In this document: positions 49,215-61,700 of the stretch, one piece after another | Numbering within the stretch: the stretch's first letter is position 1 | Layout: every line of letters starts with the position of its first letter | NCBI GenBank assembly: GCA_020746105.1 | Contig: CM036617.1 | Location: 179,704,412-179,768,411 of the forward strand | Direction: 5' to 3' | Source of the DNA: Trogon surrucura | Taxonomy: Eukaryota > Chordata > Aves > Trogoniformes > Trogonidae | DNA length: 64,000 nt | The notes under the pieces: generated by a model | The model's database searches: none | The model's input: only the letters and a program-made list of their open reading frames with translations | Told to the model about the DNA's origin: nothing | Made by a program: the position numbers and the translations under genes

Positions 49215-52200
49215 GTAAGTCTATAAATAGCACTAGAAACAGGATCATGTCATTAAGGGCTCTGGTGGCAGGCAGAGCACAGGAAAGTGAAGGGGAGGAT
49301 GGACTGATTGTTCAAGTCCAGCAGTAATGGGAACAGCTAGTATCCTTTTTGGGAGAACTGCCTTTGCCTTTGGAGGAATTCTGATGTCTTAAGTGTTAAT
49401 ACTTCTGAAGATTTGAAAACACATTATCTGCTCACCTGTCAGTCATACTCAGTTTGCTCCTGTGTTCATAACACAGATAGTATTGCTAAATCTTTGACAA
49501 AGTTCTGACTAACCACCGTCTTCCAGAAGCAATTCTTACAGGGAAAGCCAGGTGATACCACTAGTCTTTAATGTTGTCTGTTTTTCAGTTCCTTATCCAG
49601 TAGATCCTGATTCCTTTAAACTGTCCAAGGAAGCTGCAGTGGAGGATATGGGAAACAAAGAAGTAAAAAAAAAGATAGTAAGAAGAGAGTAATCTTGCAG
49701 GGAAAAGATAATAACTCTGTGCCTACCATCTATGGTTACATTACCTATGCATCTGACTGGTTTGAAATAAAATCAGATTGCAAAAGTTGGACAGTAGTGA
49801 GAGAGGTTATGTGAGATAGCATCTACAGGAAGAGACAAGAAAAGCCATCAGTCAGTTTCTGAATTAGCAACGTGTTTTTCAAATCAAAATACTGGTATTT
49901 TCAGTAGAATCTAAACAGTTTTATCTGCTTATGTGTGTGAATATAAGTGAGAAGCAAAGTATTTTTAAACAGCTTCCTCCAATTTTTCAACCAGTGAGAA
50001 AGATCCTGTATTTCTTTTAAAGGACTATATAAGTTATTTTCAAATGACAAGAGAGAAGGTAAGGGAAAGAAGCTATAGCTATTTTTCCACTGAGGTTTTG
50101 GTGATTCCATTGAAAAAAATCAGGCGGTGACACATGCAAAGGGAGCCCTTTATACAAATAAATCATTCTTGACATATCCCTTGGGCAATTAGCTTTCTTA
50201 TGCTATGCAGTGCACTGGGACGTACTGTTATTGTTTCCCATGTGATTATATGTGTGCATATGCTGTCACTTTCCATTGCTGGGATAAGCTGTTTGAGCTG
50301 GATTGCTTCTTAAATATTCCTGCTTTATTCATCAATGAAAAGTTGTTTTGATGCAAATTAAAGCCTTACTGAATTAGATTAGCATGGAAAAATCTGTTTT
50401 TCTTCTGTTCCATCTCCAGCTGTACGGCTGAGGGGAATCAACAACCTCTAAGGTGATACCTTAGATGCTGGAAGTGGTGTGGAGCTTTAGAAGTCCATGT
50501 CCAATTAGAAGACCTCCAGTGTTGGTAGCAAGCACTGAAACCCAAAGGAGCTCTGTGTGTCCATTATCTCCCCACATGTAGACCTAAGGAAATGATGAAG
50601 GAAAGATGCCTTGCATAAAGCAGCAGGAAAGAAAATTATCTTTTGTAAATCACTATGTGATGCCCTGTGTGGTTGTCAGAAAGATTTTGTTTATGACTTT
50701 CTGTCCTTCCATCTTGTCTGCTTACAGCCTGGTGAAGCTTTCACTATATTAAACCAGAACTAAGACCTCTGTGACTTCTGACCACAATCATATCTGGTTT
50801 GTCCTGGAGAGAAGAGTCGTCTGGTTACATGAACTATTCCTTTTGAGAATTATTCTTTATCACTGGCTGTGGGTTCTTGTTGTAGAGACTAACATGGTGT
50901 TTATCATCCCTGTCAGTACCGGGAACATAGCATGCTCAATATTTAGCACACAGAGTACTAATAATTCTGTGGCAGATTGGTTATTCTAGTAAATATTGCT
51001 GAAATATGACTGTTCAGTCTTTCTGGTATTTCAGGACGTGTGTTGCTGTGGAAAGCCGTAGGGATTGTACAGGTTGGCTACAGTGGGAGAGGGGCAGGTT
51101 CCCAATGCAGCAACTCCTGTTTGCCCTGAGCTTGCTGTGTTATTTGCCACCTCTAACTACTAAGGGAGAACAGAAGAGATTACATTACCCAGAATGAGGC
51201 CTTTCATTAACCAGCCACAGCCAAGGTTTTATCAGACAAAGCCACATGTGTGGTATTGGCCTGTGGTAGCCCTGCTTTGTCACCAACCCATCACTTGCCT
51301 TCCTGTGTTGCTTCCTTTGCTGTTTTGCCACAAAGCTCTGTGCAGCTGTGCTGTGAATTGAATTTGGAAATGAATGGCTTAAAAAATGTGTGAGCTGAGA
51401 AAATTTAAGACAGAACGACAGCGATAAAACCACAGTCTAATTCAGAGGATAGTCTTCTGTGGAACCTTGTGCAGTAGATGGAGAGAAAGTGATTTCTTGA
51501 TAGTGCTCCTTTCTCTACAGAGGGAACTGGCTGGAAGTTGACTGGTGTGAAAGTGCCTTATAAAACATTTCAGAGGAACCTTAAGTCTGAAATGCCCTTC
51601 TTTGTGAATTTAAATATGGATTTTGTTTTAACAAGCCTACCTCACAGAATATGTAGGGTTATGTATTTTGTGCAAGTTTTTTTCTAGCAGTTACTCATTT
51701 TACATTCGGTGGTGCCCACTCTCTTTTTGCTTTGTGAGAGGAAACAGTGTGACTTAAAGCTATTTTGTGTTTCTCCTACAGCAGCTCTCTTTACCTGAGA
51801 CTTCTGAGATTTTCCTCTTCCCTTAGCATTTGTAATGGCTTTTTCTATCCACAGTGCTTTGGCTGTAGCTTCTTCAGGGCTCGCTTGCTGATCCAGAGCT
51901 CTGCGCAGAGGTGGAGTGAGAAGCCACAGCCTGAGGGTTCGCCTTCAAAATGCACCTAGTGCTTGGCTGGGGTGCTTCAGTCAAGTTTACTTCAAAGGAT
52001 CTCTGAGTGTTACTAGCTGTGCAGCCAGCATTGGTTATCATGCAGTCGGATGTGCACCCTGGACCTGTCCCATTCAGACCTCAGAAGGTTGTTTCAGCCT
52101 TCTGTTATTGATGTGTTTAAAAATAAACCGTGGCTTTGAGCTGCTGCCCAAGGTGAGGGGATGGTGAATACGCTCTTCTCTGCCCGAAGCACAGCAGAGA

Positions 52201-52902
52201 GCCCATGGATTCAGTTCTTCCCATGTTGTCAAAAGGAGGTGAAGAAAACTGTGAGATTTCCTCCCTCTTTTTTTTCCCCATAATTAATTATCAGACTTTC
52301 TGACGTGCTATGATACAGGAGGAAAGACTGCTTTTGACTGTATGTGTTGCAGAGCACATGTATGATCTCTCTAGTAAGTGAAATTATGGGTCTATCTTAA
52401 TCAGTGCCCTTCAGAAACTTCAAGCCAGACAAGAGCATTCCTTCTATCTTTGCTTTCTCTTCTTTTAACCACAGGATCTGTTCTAATACAGTAGAGGCAG
52501 AGAAAGAAAATTGTTCCATAGAGAAAAGCAAACTGGTTTAGGATTACAGATATTATTATAATATATGACAAGTTTTCTTTGAATTGTGAAAAATATGCAT
52601 GTACACGTCTACATACAGATGCTAGTTTGAAATTATCTAGTATATGGTGGTGTACATACTGTCACTTCAAATGCATGCTATGGAATTTTCTCAGAGAGAG
52701 GGTATAGAGAAAGAATAGAGACATACTGTTTAACCCTTGTGGTTTTTCTGTGTATTGATGCATTAACAAACAGTTTAAAAGAAATTATTCAACTTTAAAT
52801 ATAATTCTACCAAAGTCTTCTAAACAGAAAGGTGGTTTTATTTTATGTCTAGCCCCAAGCTCCTCTCTTAAGGGACCATGGCATCAATGTAGGTTTTGTA
52901 TA

Positions 52903-52938
52903 ACTCATTATTTCATAGTTTATTATTTCATAATGAGT
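52903..52938. repeat. inverted repeat with 8-bp arms
   Basis: ACTCATTA (52903-52910) is the exact reverse complement of TAATGAGT (52931-52938), separated by 20 AT-rich bases that also contain a TTATTTCATA-type direct repeat. It could form a weak hairpin. No flanking features suggest a function. Confidence 0.7.
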
Positions 52939-55519
52939 ATCATAGTGAGTCAACTGAAGTATGAAATTATGAAAAGCAACCATTTCAATACAAAAAAAAT
53001 GCACAATCAAAGCAAGTATTTAAACTTCTTTCTTTATTCTTTGTTTACATGGCAAATGGAGCAATAGATAAGTGATATATCCATAAAAGAGTCAAGTAGG
53101 ATTGAAATCGTGTAAACACCATCTGTTGTCATCTGAAGCTCTCTCTAAATGATGTTTTGTATGTAACCTCCATAGTCAATGGCAGAAAAGTTTCCCTGCT
53201 TCCGTTTAATTTTTTATTTCATTTATGTTACCCATTTAACTTCTTCAGTTTCAGTCCCTTAATGAAGCATATGTTCCCAGAATGATGACCTGCCTACCTT
53301 TGTGGTCTCTCTTGTAAGGTTGGTGTCTTGGTGTCGTGCCCATGTCACATCCATGTAGTGAAGCGCCGTGGAGTATAAACCTTACTGCTGAATTATCTTA
53401 TTCAAGTGTAGCAGTGAAACAGATGCTAGCATGTCATGAGCATTGATGTAGGCATTTTGTGGGCTGAAGTGTACCCCATATCCTATTCCCTTGTTTTATG
53501 GGACATGCTTTCCCCTCCCCAAGCCTGCAGACTGCTCATCGCGTGAATTTTCTAAATGCCAGTCACTCATGGACTGCTTGTACTGTTAGTTATATCCTTC
53601 TGCTCCAAGACAACGCCCCTTTCGCTCCATTTTTCATGTTCCTGGCTTCTTTGACCTTCTTTTTGCAGCTCCACGAGCTTCCAGCCATCCCTGTTTCACT
53701 GAGAAGACCTTCAAGGAGATCACAGTTCTGGAGAGGACTGTGAAAAATAGCGATGTGCTGAATGTCAGGAAAACAGTTACTTTTTCTCTCTTTCCTCCTG
53801 TTCCCCCGCCCATATTTTAAGAAGGAGGTGCCTGAAGGTAAGGAGGAAAAAAAGCCTGCCTGACAACAAATAAATTTGCCCTTTTGACTCGCAGAGGTGA
53901 AAAGGACTGAGAAGGTTCAGGGAGGGCTTTCTCTTGATCATCTTCTAAGCTTTGAACAGTGAAGTACAGAGATTCCTCAGCCCTCTGATTGAGTGGTGGC
54001 AGATGTAACAAGGGAAGGGATGCTGTTGTTGCATTATACGATGAGTATGGGAAGTTTAATGTATTCCTTCTTTTCCATTGACTCCCTGCTGGTTTCGGTG
54101 ATCAGTCAGAAGTGCCACCTTCAACCCCACAAACCCTGAGCAAAGCGAGACGAGGATAAGGAAGGATGTTGCAAATGTAGCAGCTCTTCATGGGAAATTT
54201 GAGCCGAACATTTCTGTTCTTCTTAGTTCATTTAGCATGCTCAAAAGGCCTTTTGGTGTATAGTTTCTCAAAGGGCAAGAACATGTTTTGCATATTTTCT
54301 CTTCTGCGGAAAGGAAGGCACCTGGCCTTGTAATGTCTGTTGATTGCTGTTAAGTATTTGTAAGCAGATGGAGACAATCTATACAAGGGAAGTAAAGAAA
54401 AAACTCCCTAGAAAGAGAAGGAAGTTTCACAGAATGATGATAAATGTATGGGAATTTATACAGTTAAAGTGAAAATTGATGCCACTGAACTTAAGAAATT
54501 TTCGATATCTGAAAGCAAATTCAAGAGTCAAACCAAATAGCTTGCACCACTGCACTACAAAAATATTCACCCCAAATTAAGCCACTTCCAGGTCTCTGTG
54601 GCAAGCAGCTTTACAATGAAAAAGAAAAAGCTCTTAACAGAAGCATTCTTGCTGTTATCTTCTCACTGATTTTTTTTCAGATAATACTTCTAAGCACATT
54701 TTAGCACCATTTAGGATACAGATAATTAATCCTAATTTGGCATGTGAAAAGCAAGAAATTAAAGCCATAACATGTCAACTCACATGTAAACCTGCCTATC
54801 AAGACTCAGGTTGTTTTTTAACTTTATTACATGACGTTGAGGGATGAAGGACAGGAGATTACAGCAACTAAATACTTTGAGAATTCTGAGAACTCCCGAG
54901 GCGTTAGTTCATAAACCAGACATCTTTTTCCCTTGGGAGGCTCGCTGACTGAATTAAATGAGAAAATGTACTGCTTTCTTTCACGATGTACTCTTACTTT
55001 TGAAGCAATAGGGAAAAAAAGTTCATCAGGTAGTGAATTTTGCTTTTATTTTCCTCTTACAAAGCTAGTAGTATTTATAGTATTTTAATTTTGCTTTGCT
55101 ATGTCTTGCATTGATAACAGCATAGGAAGATGCAGTCTGCGTATGTGTGGACTGAAGATGATTTTTAGTTATATGAAAAACATTTAAATATTTGGGAATG
55201 AAGTTAACTAGTGTCTTTAAAGGATGGCAAAAATATATGATTTTAACTTGAATTTCATTACTGAAATACTTCTAAATCCTAATTGCCAATAATTTCCTTA
55301 GCTTTGAAGATTTAAAGAGCTATCTACAATGCAATTTTTTTTTTCTTTTGAACTCTCATCATTATTATTTTCTTCCATTTATTTCATAACAAAAAAGAGG
55401 ATATAGTCTAAAGGTGCATGTGCCAGGCAACAAGCTGAAGTTCTCTCATATGCTGTAAAGCTAGAGGTATAAATAGATGTAGTTATCAGCAATTCTGAAG
55501 GTCAGCAATTTTGAAAATT

Positions 55520-55561
55520 AATTTTTCACTCCATAGAGACAATTTTTCACTCCATAGAGAC
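55520..55561. repeat. perfect 21-bp tandem duplication
   Basis: A 21-base unit (starting AATTTTTCACTCC, ending TAGAGAC) at 55520-55540 is repeated without change at 55541-55561. Perfect identity implies a recent slippage event or a polymorphic insertion. Confidence 0.95.
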
Positions 55562-56064
55562 AATATTTCACCTAATGCCTACACCCAATGGTTATAAATC
55601 CTCTCATCTTAGTTTATACCGGTCTGCTATTTCTTACATAGGAAGGATTCACTGAGCAACACTGTCATCATCCATCTGTTGTGAGTATATTAGAGGTGAT
55701 GCTTTTTCATTCATCTGTTTATTTTTGCCCTTGTTAGATCCATATAAAGTCCAACTTAACTGAAACAAGAAATGCAAAATACATCACAGTAAAATATATC
55801 TAACTTAGGAAAACGTAGCAATGGTAACACAACTAGGAAATAGGAGGTTGGTTGTGAATATAATTATTAATTCATCAAATATTATGAAGAATGTTAATGT
55901 GCTGCCTTAGCCACTGTGTATCACAGTTATATGTACATATTTTACGAAACTAGCTCAGAAAAACGTTCAAGACTGGATTTTTTATAGGACTGGAGTATGG
56001 TGGTTTCTGATTTTTTTCTGTATGAGTTTCTCTGTGATAACCTGCATAGTTTGTTTTTAAATGC

Positions 56065-56111
56065 AGGAATTGTAATAGCAGCTATGTAGCACTGTGTATT
56101 TTCAAAGCATT
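56065..56111. repeat. dispersed repeat, copy 1 (unnamed)
   Basis: These 47 bases match 58674-58720 at 41 of 47 positions, in the same orientation, with no gaps. The core is ATTGTAATA(G/A)CAGCTAT followed by GCACTGT(G/A)TATTTTC. Similarity beyond the core is weak. Two diverged copies 2.6 kb apart indicate an ancient dispersed repeat or a local duplication. I cannot name the family. Confidence 0.6.
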
Positions 56112-58299
56112 GATCTGATGGAGAAAGCATGAAGAAGCTCCTTGAACAAGAGACTAGTTTTAGCATTTTTGTCCTCATAAAAGTAATTTTATGGTCCGTC
56201 CTTCTTTTCTTATCTTTGAATTCAGTGGCATTTTACCTGGGGAGGCACAGCGGGGGGAATTAGGCTTGGTTAGTAGTTCAGTAGTTGAAGTGGGAAGTAA
56301 CTGGATTGAACTGTGTTTGGGTAAGATGCAATGACAGTCAGATAGAGATGTATTTCTGAAAAGTGACATAAGTGACTAATGAGGACACTACAGCTTCCTG
56401 TGGAGCCACAGCATGGGAACAGAGGGAAACTATGGCTCTGACCTCCTGTAAGTAGGCTAATTTGGCCACATTAAGTGTCAGCTTCTTAATTTTTAAACTG
56501 TGCAAAGATGAAGAGGTGTGCTGTGAGGATTTGCTAGTGTTTGTAAAAAACGCGCTGTGGCCCCAGGAGAAAGTCTGCTGTGTTGCAGTCACTCTCGGCA
56601 GTGTCTTGTCCCTCTGAAGATCCCACTCTCAGACCCCAGGTCTTCTGAAAGGCTTCATGCGCGAGTGTGCGCGTTAAGATGCCTTCTGGGTTTCTGATGA
56701 AGGGATTGTTCCCTGAAAAGCCAGTTGTGTTGCTAAGTCTCTGGGGAGACCTTCAGAAGTCACGTTCTCTGAATCCTGATGTCTAGCTAGAAAGAGCAGC
56801 AAGCCAATCCAGAATTGCCTTCATAAAATCAAATTGTGCTGGTGTAACAGGGAATGTCACAGGTAGGGAATGTCACTGGTCCCTGGGGTTATAAGCACTC
56901 TTTAAATCATACTGTATCAAAGATGTTTTTCTCTTAAACTCTTCTTTGTCCCATTTCCCTAGATCAAAATATTTCTTAATTTGCATTTAAAGTAAGAGGG
57001 TTTGCTTTGTTGCTCTAGTATAGTTCGTTTGTAGGGTTTATATTAACTGACTGTTTTTCTACCCCATGTTCTGTATCTCCATTTTAAATGGGAGTAAGCG
57101 GCAAGTCATTCATCCAAATAGAGTATATCTGAAGGTCATATTAAGATGGCTCATTTGTTTCATGATGTTATAAAATTGCAATGTTATTATTTTGTTAAAA
57201 ATTTCTTCTGATCTAGCTTTAACAATACATTGGGGACAAAATATTAAAACCTGTCCTTATATCACAATTTCCTTTAATGCCTGACTGAGCAGAATTCTTT
57301 CTGTTGACGTAATTTTACAACTAGAAATGGCCTGAGATGCAACAAGCAGAAACTATTCTGCTGTGCTTCAGGGTCTGAGACAAACATTTTGATTTGAAAA
57401 TTAAAAGATTTTAATGAGCATTCAAGGACTTCTAAAGAATGTGTTGCAGTCTAGCCATAATAAAATGTTTCAGGATGGAAATAATCTCACTTTGATTTTC
57501 CTTTTTTTTTTTCCAGTGAAATTTAAGAATGCTGTAAACATTCAAAAATTTTGAATTTTGTCTCCAATGCAAAATATTATGTTTCTGACTTCCATCACGT
57601 GATGTGAATTTTACACCTGTACTTCCCCCTCTCCTCAAAATTAGAGTAGCTAAAGCATGGCAGATCTAACCAGAATTGCTTTCCTTATTAAATCTACTGT
57701 CTTAAGAAGTCTGCCCTTTTTGTATGAAGTATCTACAAGTTGTTTCAATGGTATTAGCATTCTGAGTGCGTTCAATAGGAAGATGGGAGGCATCTGCTCA
57801 AATGTTGTTGTCCACACAGGAGTTTCAGTCGTACTGGTCTCCTTTCAGTCAGCAGAGGCAAATGCCCACTTTCATGTCTGGTGCTTCAGTTCTGAAGGAG
57901 ACATCTTTATGGCTCAGATGAGTGATAGCTTAAAGTTGCCTGACTCTCTCTGTTGACTATAAAAAGAGACTGGGAGGTGAGAGTTCTGTGAGAATAATGG
58001 GAGAGAATGTCTCTTTTCTGGAGCCCCAGTCAGTTTAAATGGAATAGAGCCTTTCATACTCCCCAGATGAGGCTGTTCTCGGTAAGGAGGATACACACAT
58101 CTCCCGATGCCTGGAAAATTATAAAGATACAATAAGGAGTCAGCTTGTAACTTTTGGCACCTCCAAGCACTGATGACAGATGAGGAGGCTCTTTTAGATC
58201 ATAGTTCTGGGACTGTAAGTCACATGTGTTATCTTATGATCTCTTGTCCTCATGAACCTAGGAACCCAAAAAAAGTGCAGTTTATTAGCTAAGAAAAAG
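56112..58299. other. gene-free DNA
   Basis: No recognisable gene. It contains a 16-bp tandem duplication (56849-56880) and a small CpG-bearing patch near 56660-56680. A plus-strand frame at 57657-57956 (99 codons, residues MADLTRIAFLIK...) starts with ATG but has no recognisable domain or promoter and was not called. Confidence 0.55.
56849..56880. repeat. 16-bp tandem duplication
   Basis: AGGGAATGTCACAGGT (56849-56864) is followed immediately by AGGGAATGTCACTGGT (56865-56880); one mismatch. Slippage product. Confidence 0.9.
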
Positions 58300-58445
58300 T
58301 AGAATCATAGAATCGTAGAATGGCCTCGGCTGGAAGGGACCTCAGAGATCATTTAATCCAACCTCCCTGTCATGGGCAGGGACGCCACCTCTCGACTAGC
58401 TCAGGCAACACGTGAGAACCGAACGGGAATCGAACCCGTGACCTT
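58300..58445 (-). mobile_element. tRNA-CR1 composite: probable 5'-truncated tRNA-derived SINE with CR1 tail
   Basis: Reading the minus strand: a perfect tRNA T-arm (58423-58439; stem ACGGG pairing with CCCGT around loop TTCGATT) that contains an exact RNA polymerase III B box GGTTCGATTCC (58426-58436). It is preceded by AGGTC, like the variable loop of several tRNAs including tRNA-Ile, and followed by an acceptor-like TCGGTTC. A CR1 3' end then follows directly (58410 down to 58300: CTGCCCATGACAGGGAGGTT, GGTCCCTTCCAGCC, octamer units ATTCTACG/ATTCTATG). A tRNA head plus LINE tail is the architecture of SINEs mobilised by CR1; tRNA-CR1 SINEs are known from some passerine birds. The anticodon arm and A box are not recognisable, so the copy is 5'-truncated or decayed. 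A tRNA fragment lying by chance next to a CR1 is the alternative. Confidence 0.65.
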
Positions 58446-58673
58446 TAGAAAACCCATAGGTCCCAATTCAGAAAAATGAGCAAGTGCTAGATTTTCAACA
58501 CAAGCTTATTTCTCATGATCTTTGATGAGATTTATTATCCTACAATAACAGGAACTTACATGATGTAAGAAAACATCCTTTAATAAGACCTCTTTGAGAT
58601 AACTTCCAGACCGTTCAAGGAGTTCGTAACACTTCCCATTCAAAGATGATGTGTGCGTGCACATTTTAGATAC

Positions 58674-58720
58674 AGTAATTGTAATAACAGCTATATGGCA
58701 CTGTATATTTTCGAAGCATT
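58674..58720. repeat. dispersed repeat, copy 2 (unnamed)
   Basis: Partner of 56065-56111, with 41 of 47 identical bases in the same orientation. In the minus-strand translation the two copies give similar strings (CFENIQCHIAVITI versus CFENTQCYIAAITI), but neither lies in a long frame, and most nucleotide differences are transitions, as expected from neutral decay. Confidence 0.6.
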
Positions 58721-61700
58721 TCAAAGCACATTTTTATAGTATTATATGTAGCTTTGGCTGCCCTATCTCAGCACTTAAGAAATAGACATCAAAGAGTTTT
58801 AAATCCTGCCAATCCTACCAGCTCTGTTTCCCCCTTTCTACATAATTAAGTTAATCTTTGAAGGCAAGTTGACACATGTAGTCAATTGGTTGCAGGGATT
58901 TTTAGGATCCTATTTCATATTCTTCTAACAGGCTAGTAAGTATAGTGAAATCTAGCTCGGGAAATTTTCTACTTGCACTGAAAGCTCCTTATTATTAAAT
59001 TCAAACTGTATATATGCTGATTGATTGATTTCCGATTAATTCCTTGTCTTCTGGAATGCTTCAGATAATTTATCTAGGCATTTTCTTTTGCAGTCAAAAG
59101 AAAGTGGGAATAATCCACTGTGCTACGTGCAATTATTTGCAATAACAGTAATTTGATCAGTAATATTTCCAGGATTCCAGACAGTGGCAACATAAACTGC
59201 AATAAAAAGCTATTGTAGTTCAGTTTGTTATAATTTTTCTCACATTTAGCTCCTTTCATGCATTACTAGTTGAGCTGTAAAATTTACATACAGCTTGAGT
59301 AACAAACAGCTACCTGATATGGAACGTGCAGCCTGCTTTTAGTGACTGCCGGCATTTTGACTGATGTGCTATTATGCTAAAGAAGTGGTACATAAACAGT
59401 TTACTGCTGAAGGAAGAATCTTTAATTGGCAGTTTGGCCAAGGCCAACTAGATATTAGGGAGAAGGTCATGTGCAGAAAATTGGTTCACTGACAAATGGT
59501 GTGATCATCTGCAGAATGAAATCAGGGACTTTGCATGACTGACTGCCAAAAGGGAGACTGCAGTCGGGGCTACAAGATAAAAGATTCAGTATCATCACAG
59601 TCAGAAGATGGTGGGTCATATGCTGCTCCTGACACACCACCTTGAATCTGGACTAACTTCTGAAATTGCTGAACCAGTCTGGGTTTGCGTTCCCCCTGTT
59701 TTTCACTGTCACAGACCTGTTTCTGGTCCATGCTTGTTGGAGGGAACGTAGCTATCTCTGTTTATTGCCACTTGTTTCTGTGTGCCCACAGCAGAAGCAT
59801 CCAAGGGAGATAAGCCGGGGGAGGTGGGAGGGATCGTGACTAGACCTGTTTGCTGACCCTTGGCTGGCAGAACCACCATGAGCAATCCTTTCCAGCTGGC
59901 ACCAGGGGAACAGCCACGATGAAGGACGGATGTAGGATGTTACATTCAGCATAATTAGTCCAGGCTCGCAGTAGTGCAAGTGGCCTGTTGTTGACAATGG
60001 CACGGCTGTTGTTGCTATGAGAAACCAACCACATATTGGCAAGAGGGAAAGACTGCAGATTAAATATTTATGCCGTGTTTATTTACCTTTTCATTAGGAA
60101 AGCAAACAAATTAATTGCCTATGGCATGGTGAGGTTGAAGATAAGATGATGTATTTTTTTGTTGCTCCTAGTGAAAAAATGATTTATCTTTAGGTGTACT
60201 CTTAAAACATCCTTAATAGAATTAGCATGCTGTGGAAGTTGCAGAGGAGCCGATAACAATGGCACATTTTCAGTTATACGTGTTTGCCAGGAAGGGATCC
60301 TTTCTTCGGAATAGCATCTCTTTCTTTCTGTCCTTTGCTGCTGAGTGTACCAGAACAATTCCCAAAGCTGTTGCTCTGATGGAAGGAAACTCTTGTTTCA
60401 TTTCATGTTTTCCTGCCATAGCAATAGTGATAAGCTCCTTCCTCGCAAATTTGCAGTATTAACTCACCACCCATGTACATGCCTGTGCAATGGTACAAGC
60501 CTCTGATTTGGTGTATACATAGAGACAGTGGTCCGAGTCTAAACTACGTGTCACATCGTAGTCTTTCTGTGGGGTGTGGTAGATATTTATGGAAAACTTG
60601 TTTATGACTGTGCACGAGTAACTGCCATAAGGTGTGAATGGCTACTTTGTTAAATAGGTACTGACGATGATCAGAGGAAATGTTCATGCCCCATTTTTCC
60701 CCAACCAGGCTGTCTACTTGAAGAATCTGGATGCCCTCTTGGGGTAAACACTATAAATAACTTACTGACTGAAGGTCGGCTCTAAGAAAATTAATTACAG
60801 TTATTTGTTGGGCTAAGAACAGCTCATTTAAAGGTACACTGCAGCTCCCACTTGTAGACATATTCCGTCAGGCAGACTGAATTCTGTTTTTCTGTTTCAT
60901 TCCAGTATCTAGCATTGCTTTTGAAGGTCCTGATGGGTTCTTCTTTCTTCTTTACTTCTTTCCACCAAGTTGAGAAAATAAATAAACTTTTCAAATCTGT
61001 TTTATTTCTTCTTAGAGTGGTTGTGGGTAAATCTCTGGTTCAGTAGTGAAAACATGCAATGGGTTATTTTATTTTCTTTGAGTTTCCTCCTTATTAATGT
61101 GGGCTGAAAATGTAAAAAATGTAAAAGCTGCACAGAATATATCCGCACACAAGAACACTTACATATCCAGGACAGGAAGAACTTTAGAAAATTTAAACTG
61201 ATGCCTCACAGTGTTTTCATTTATGACTTAAATCAAGAGTCTAAATTACATGTGTTAGAGAAACAGGAAATTCTGAAGAAGTGCTCCTTCAGTACTGTGT
61301 GGTGGCAGCAGGCCACTGAACTAAATCAAAAAGCCCTATTTGCAGGTTATTTATTTTAATAAAAATTAATGGGATGTTGAATTGAAAAAATGTTTTCTTT
61401 CTGTGCATCAAGCATGTGAGCTTTCCTTTCCCTTCTAACCTGGGAATTCCTCCTGTCTCTGCCTTGAGGTAGTCAGCACATATGGTAAGCAACTCTCACA
61501 TCTAGCCTGAGGTTTAGAGTAAATTCAGGCTGAAGATCAAAACGAAGCTTCTAATCAGATGAATGCCATTAATTCAAAACATTTCTGCTGGCATTTAATT
61601 GACTTGGGTTGCATCTAAGATAAGAATGTTACCAGAGGCCGAATAAGGCCTTGTTTACTTTTTTTTTGTACTCAGCTACATTATTTGTTGTAAATTTTAG

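Larger units (their letters stand above)
41911..56064. other. gene-free DNA, about 14 kb
   Basis: No CR1 or recognisable gene. It holds a T/G simple repeat (45197-45250), an AT-rich patch with TATA runs (46130-46220), an exon-like interval (49071-49214), an inverted repeat (52903-52938) and a tandem duplication (55520-55561). A stretch at 46390-46520 with CAGCTAATTAAGGCTCATTG and several TAAT/ATTA cores looks like regulatory DNA in composition but cannot be proved without comparison. Confidence 0.55.
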
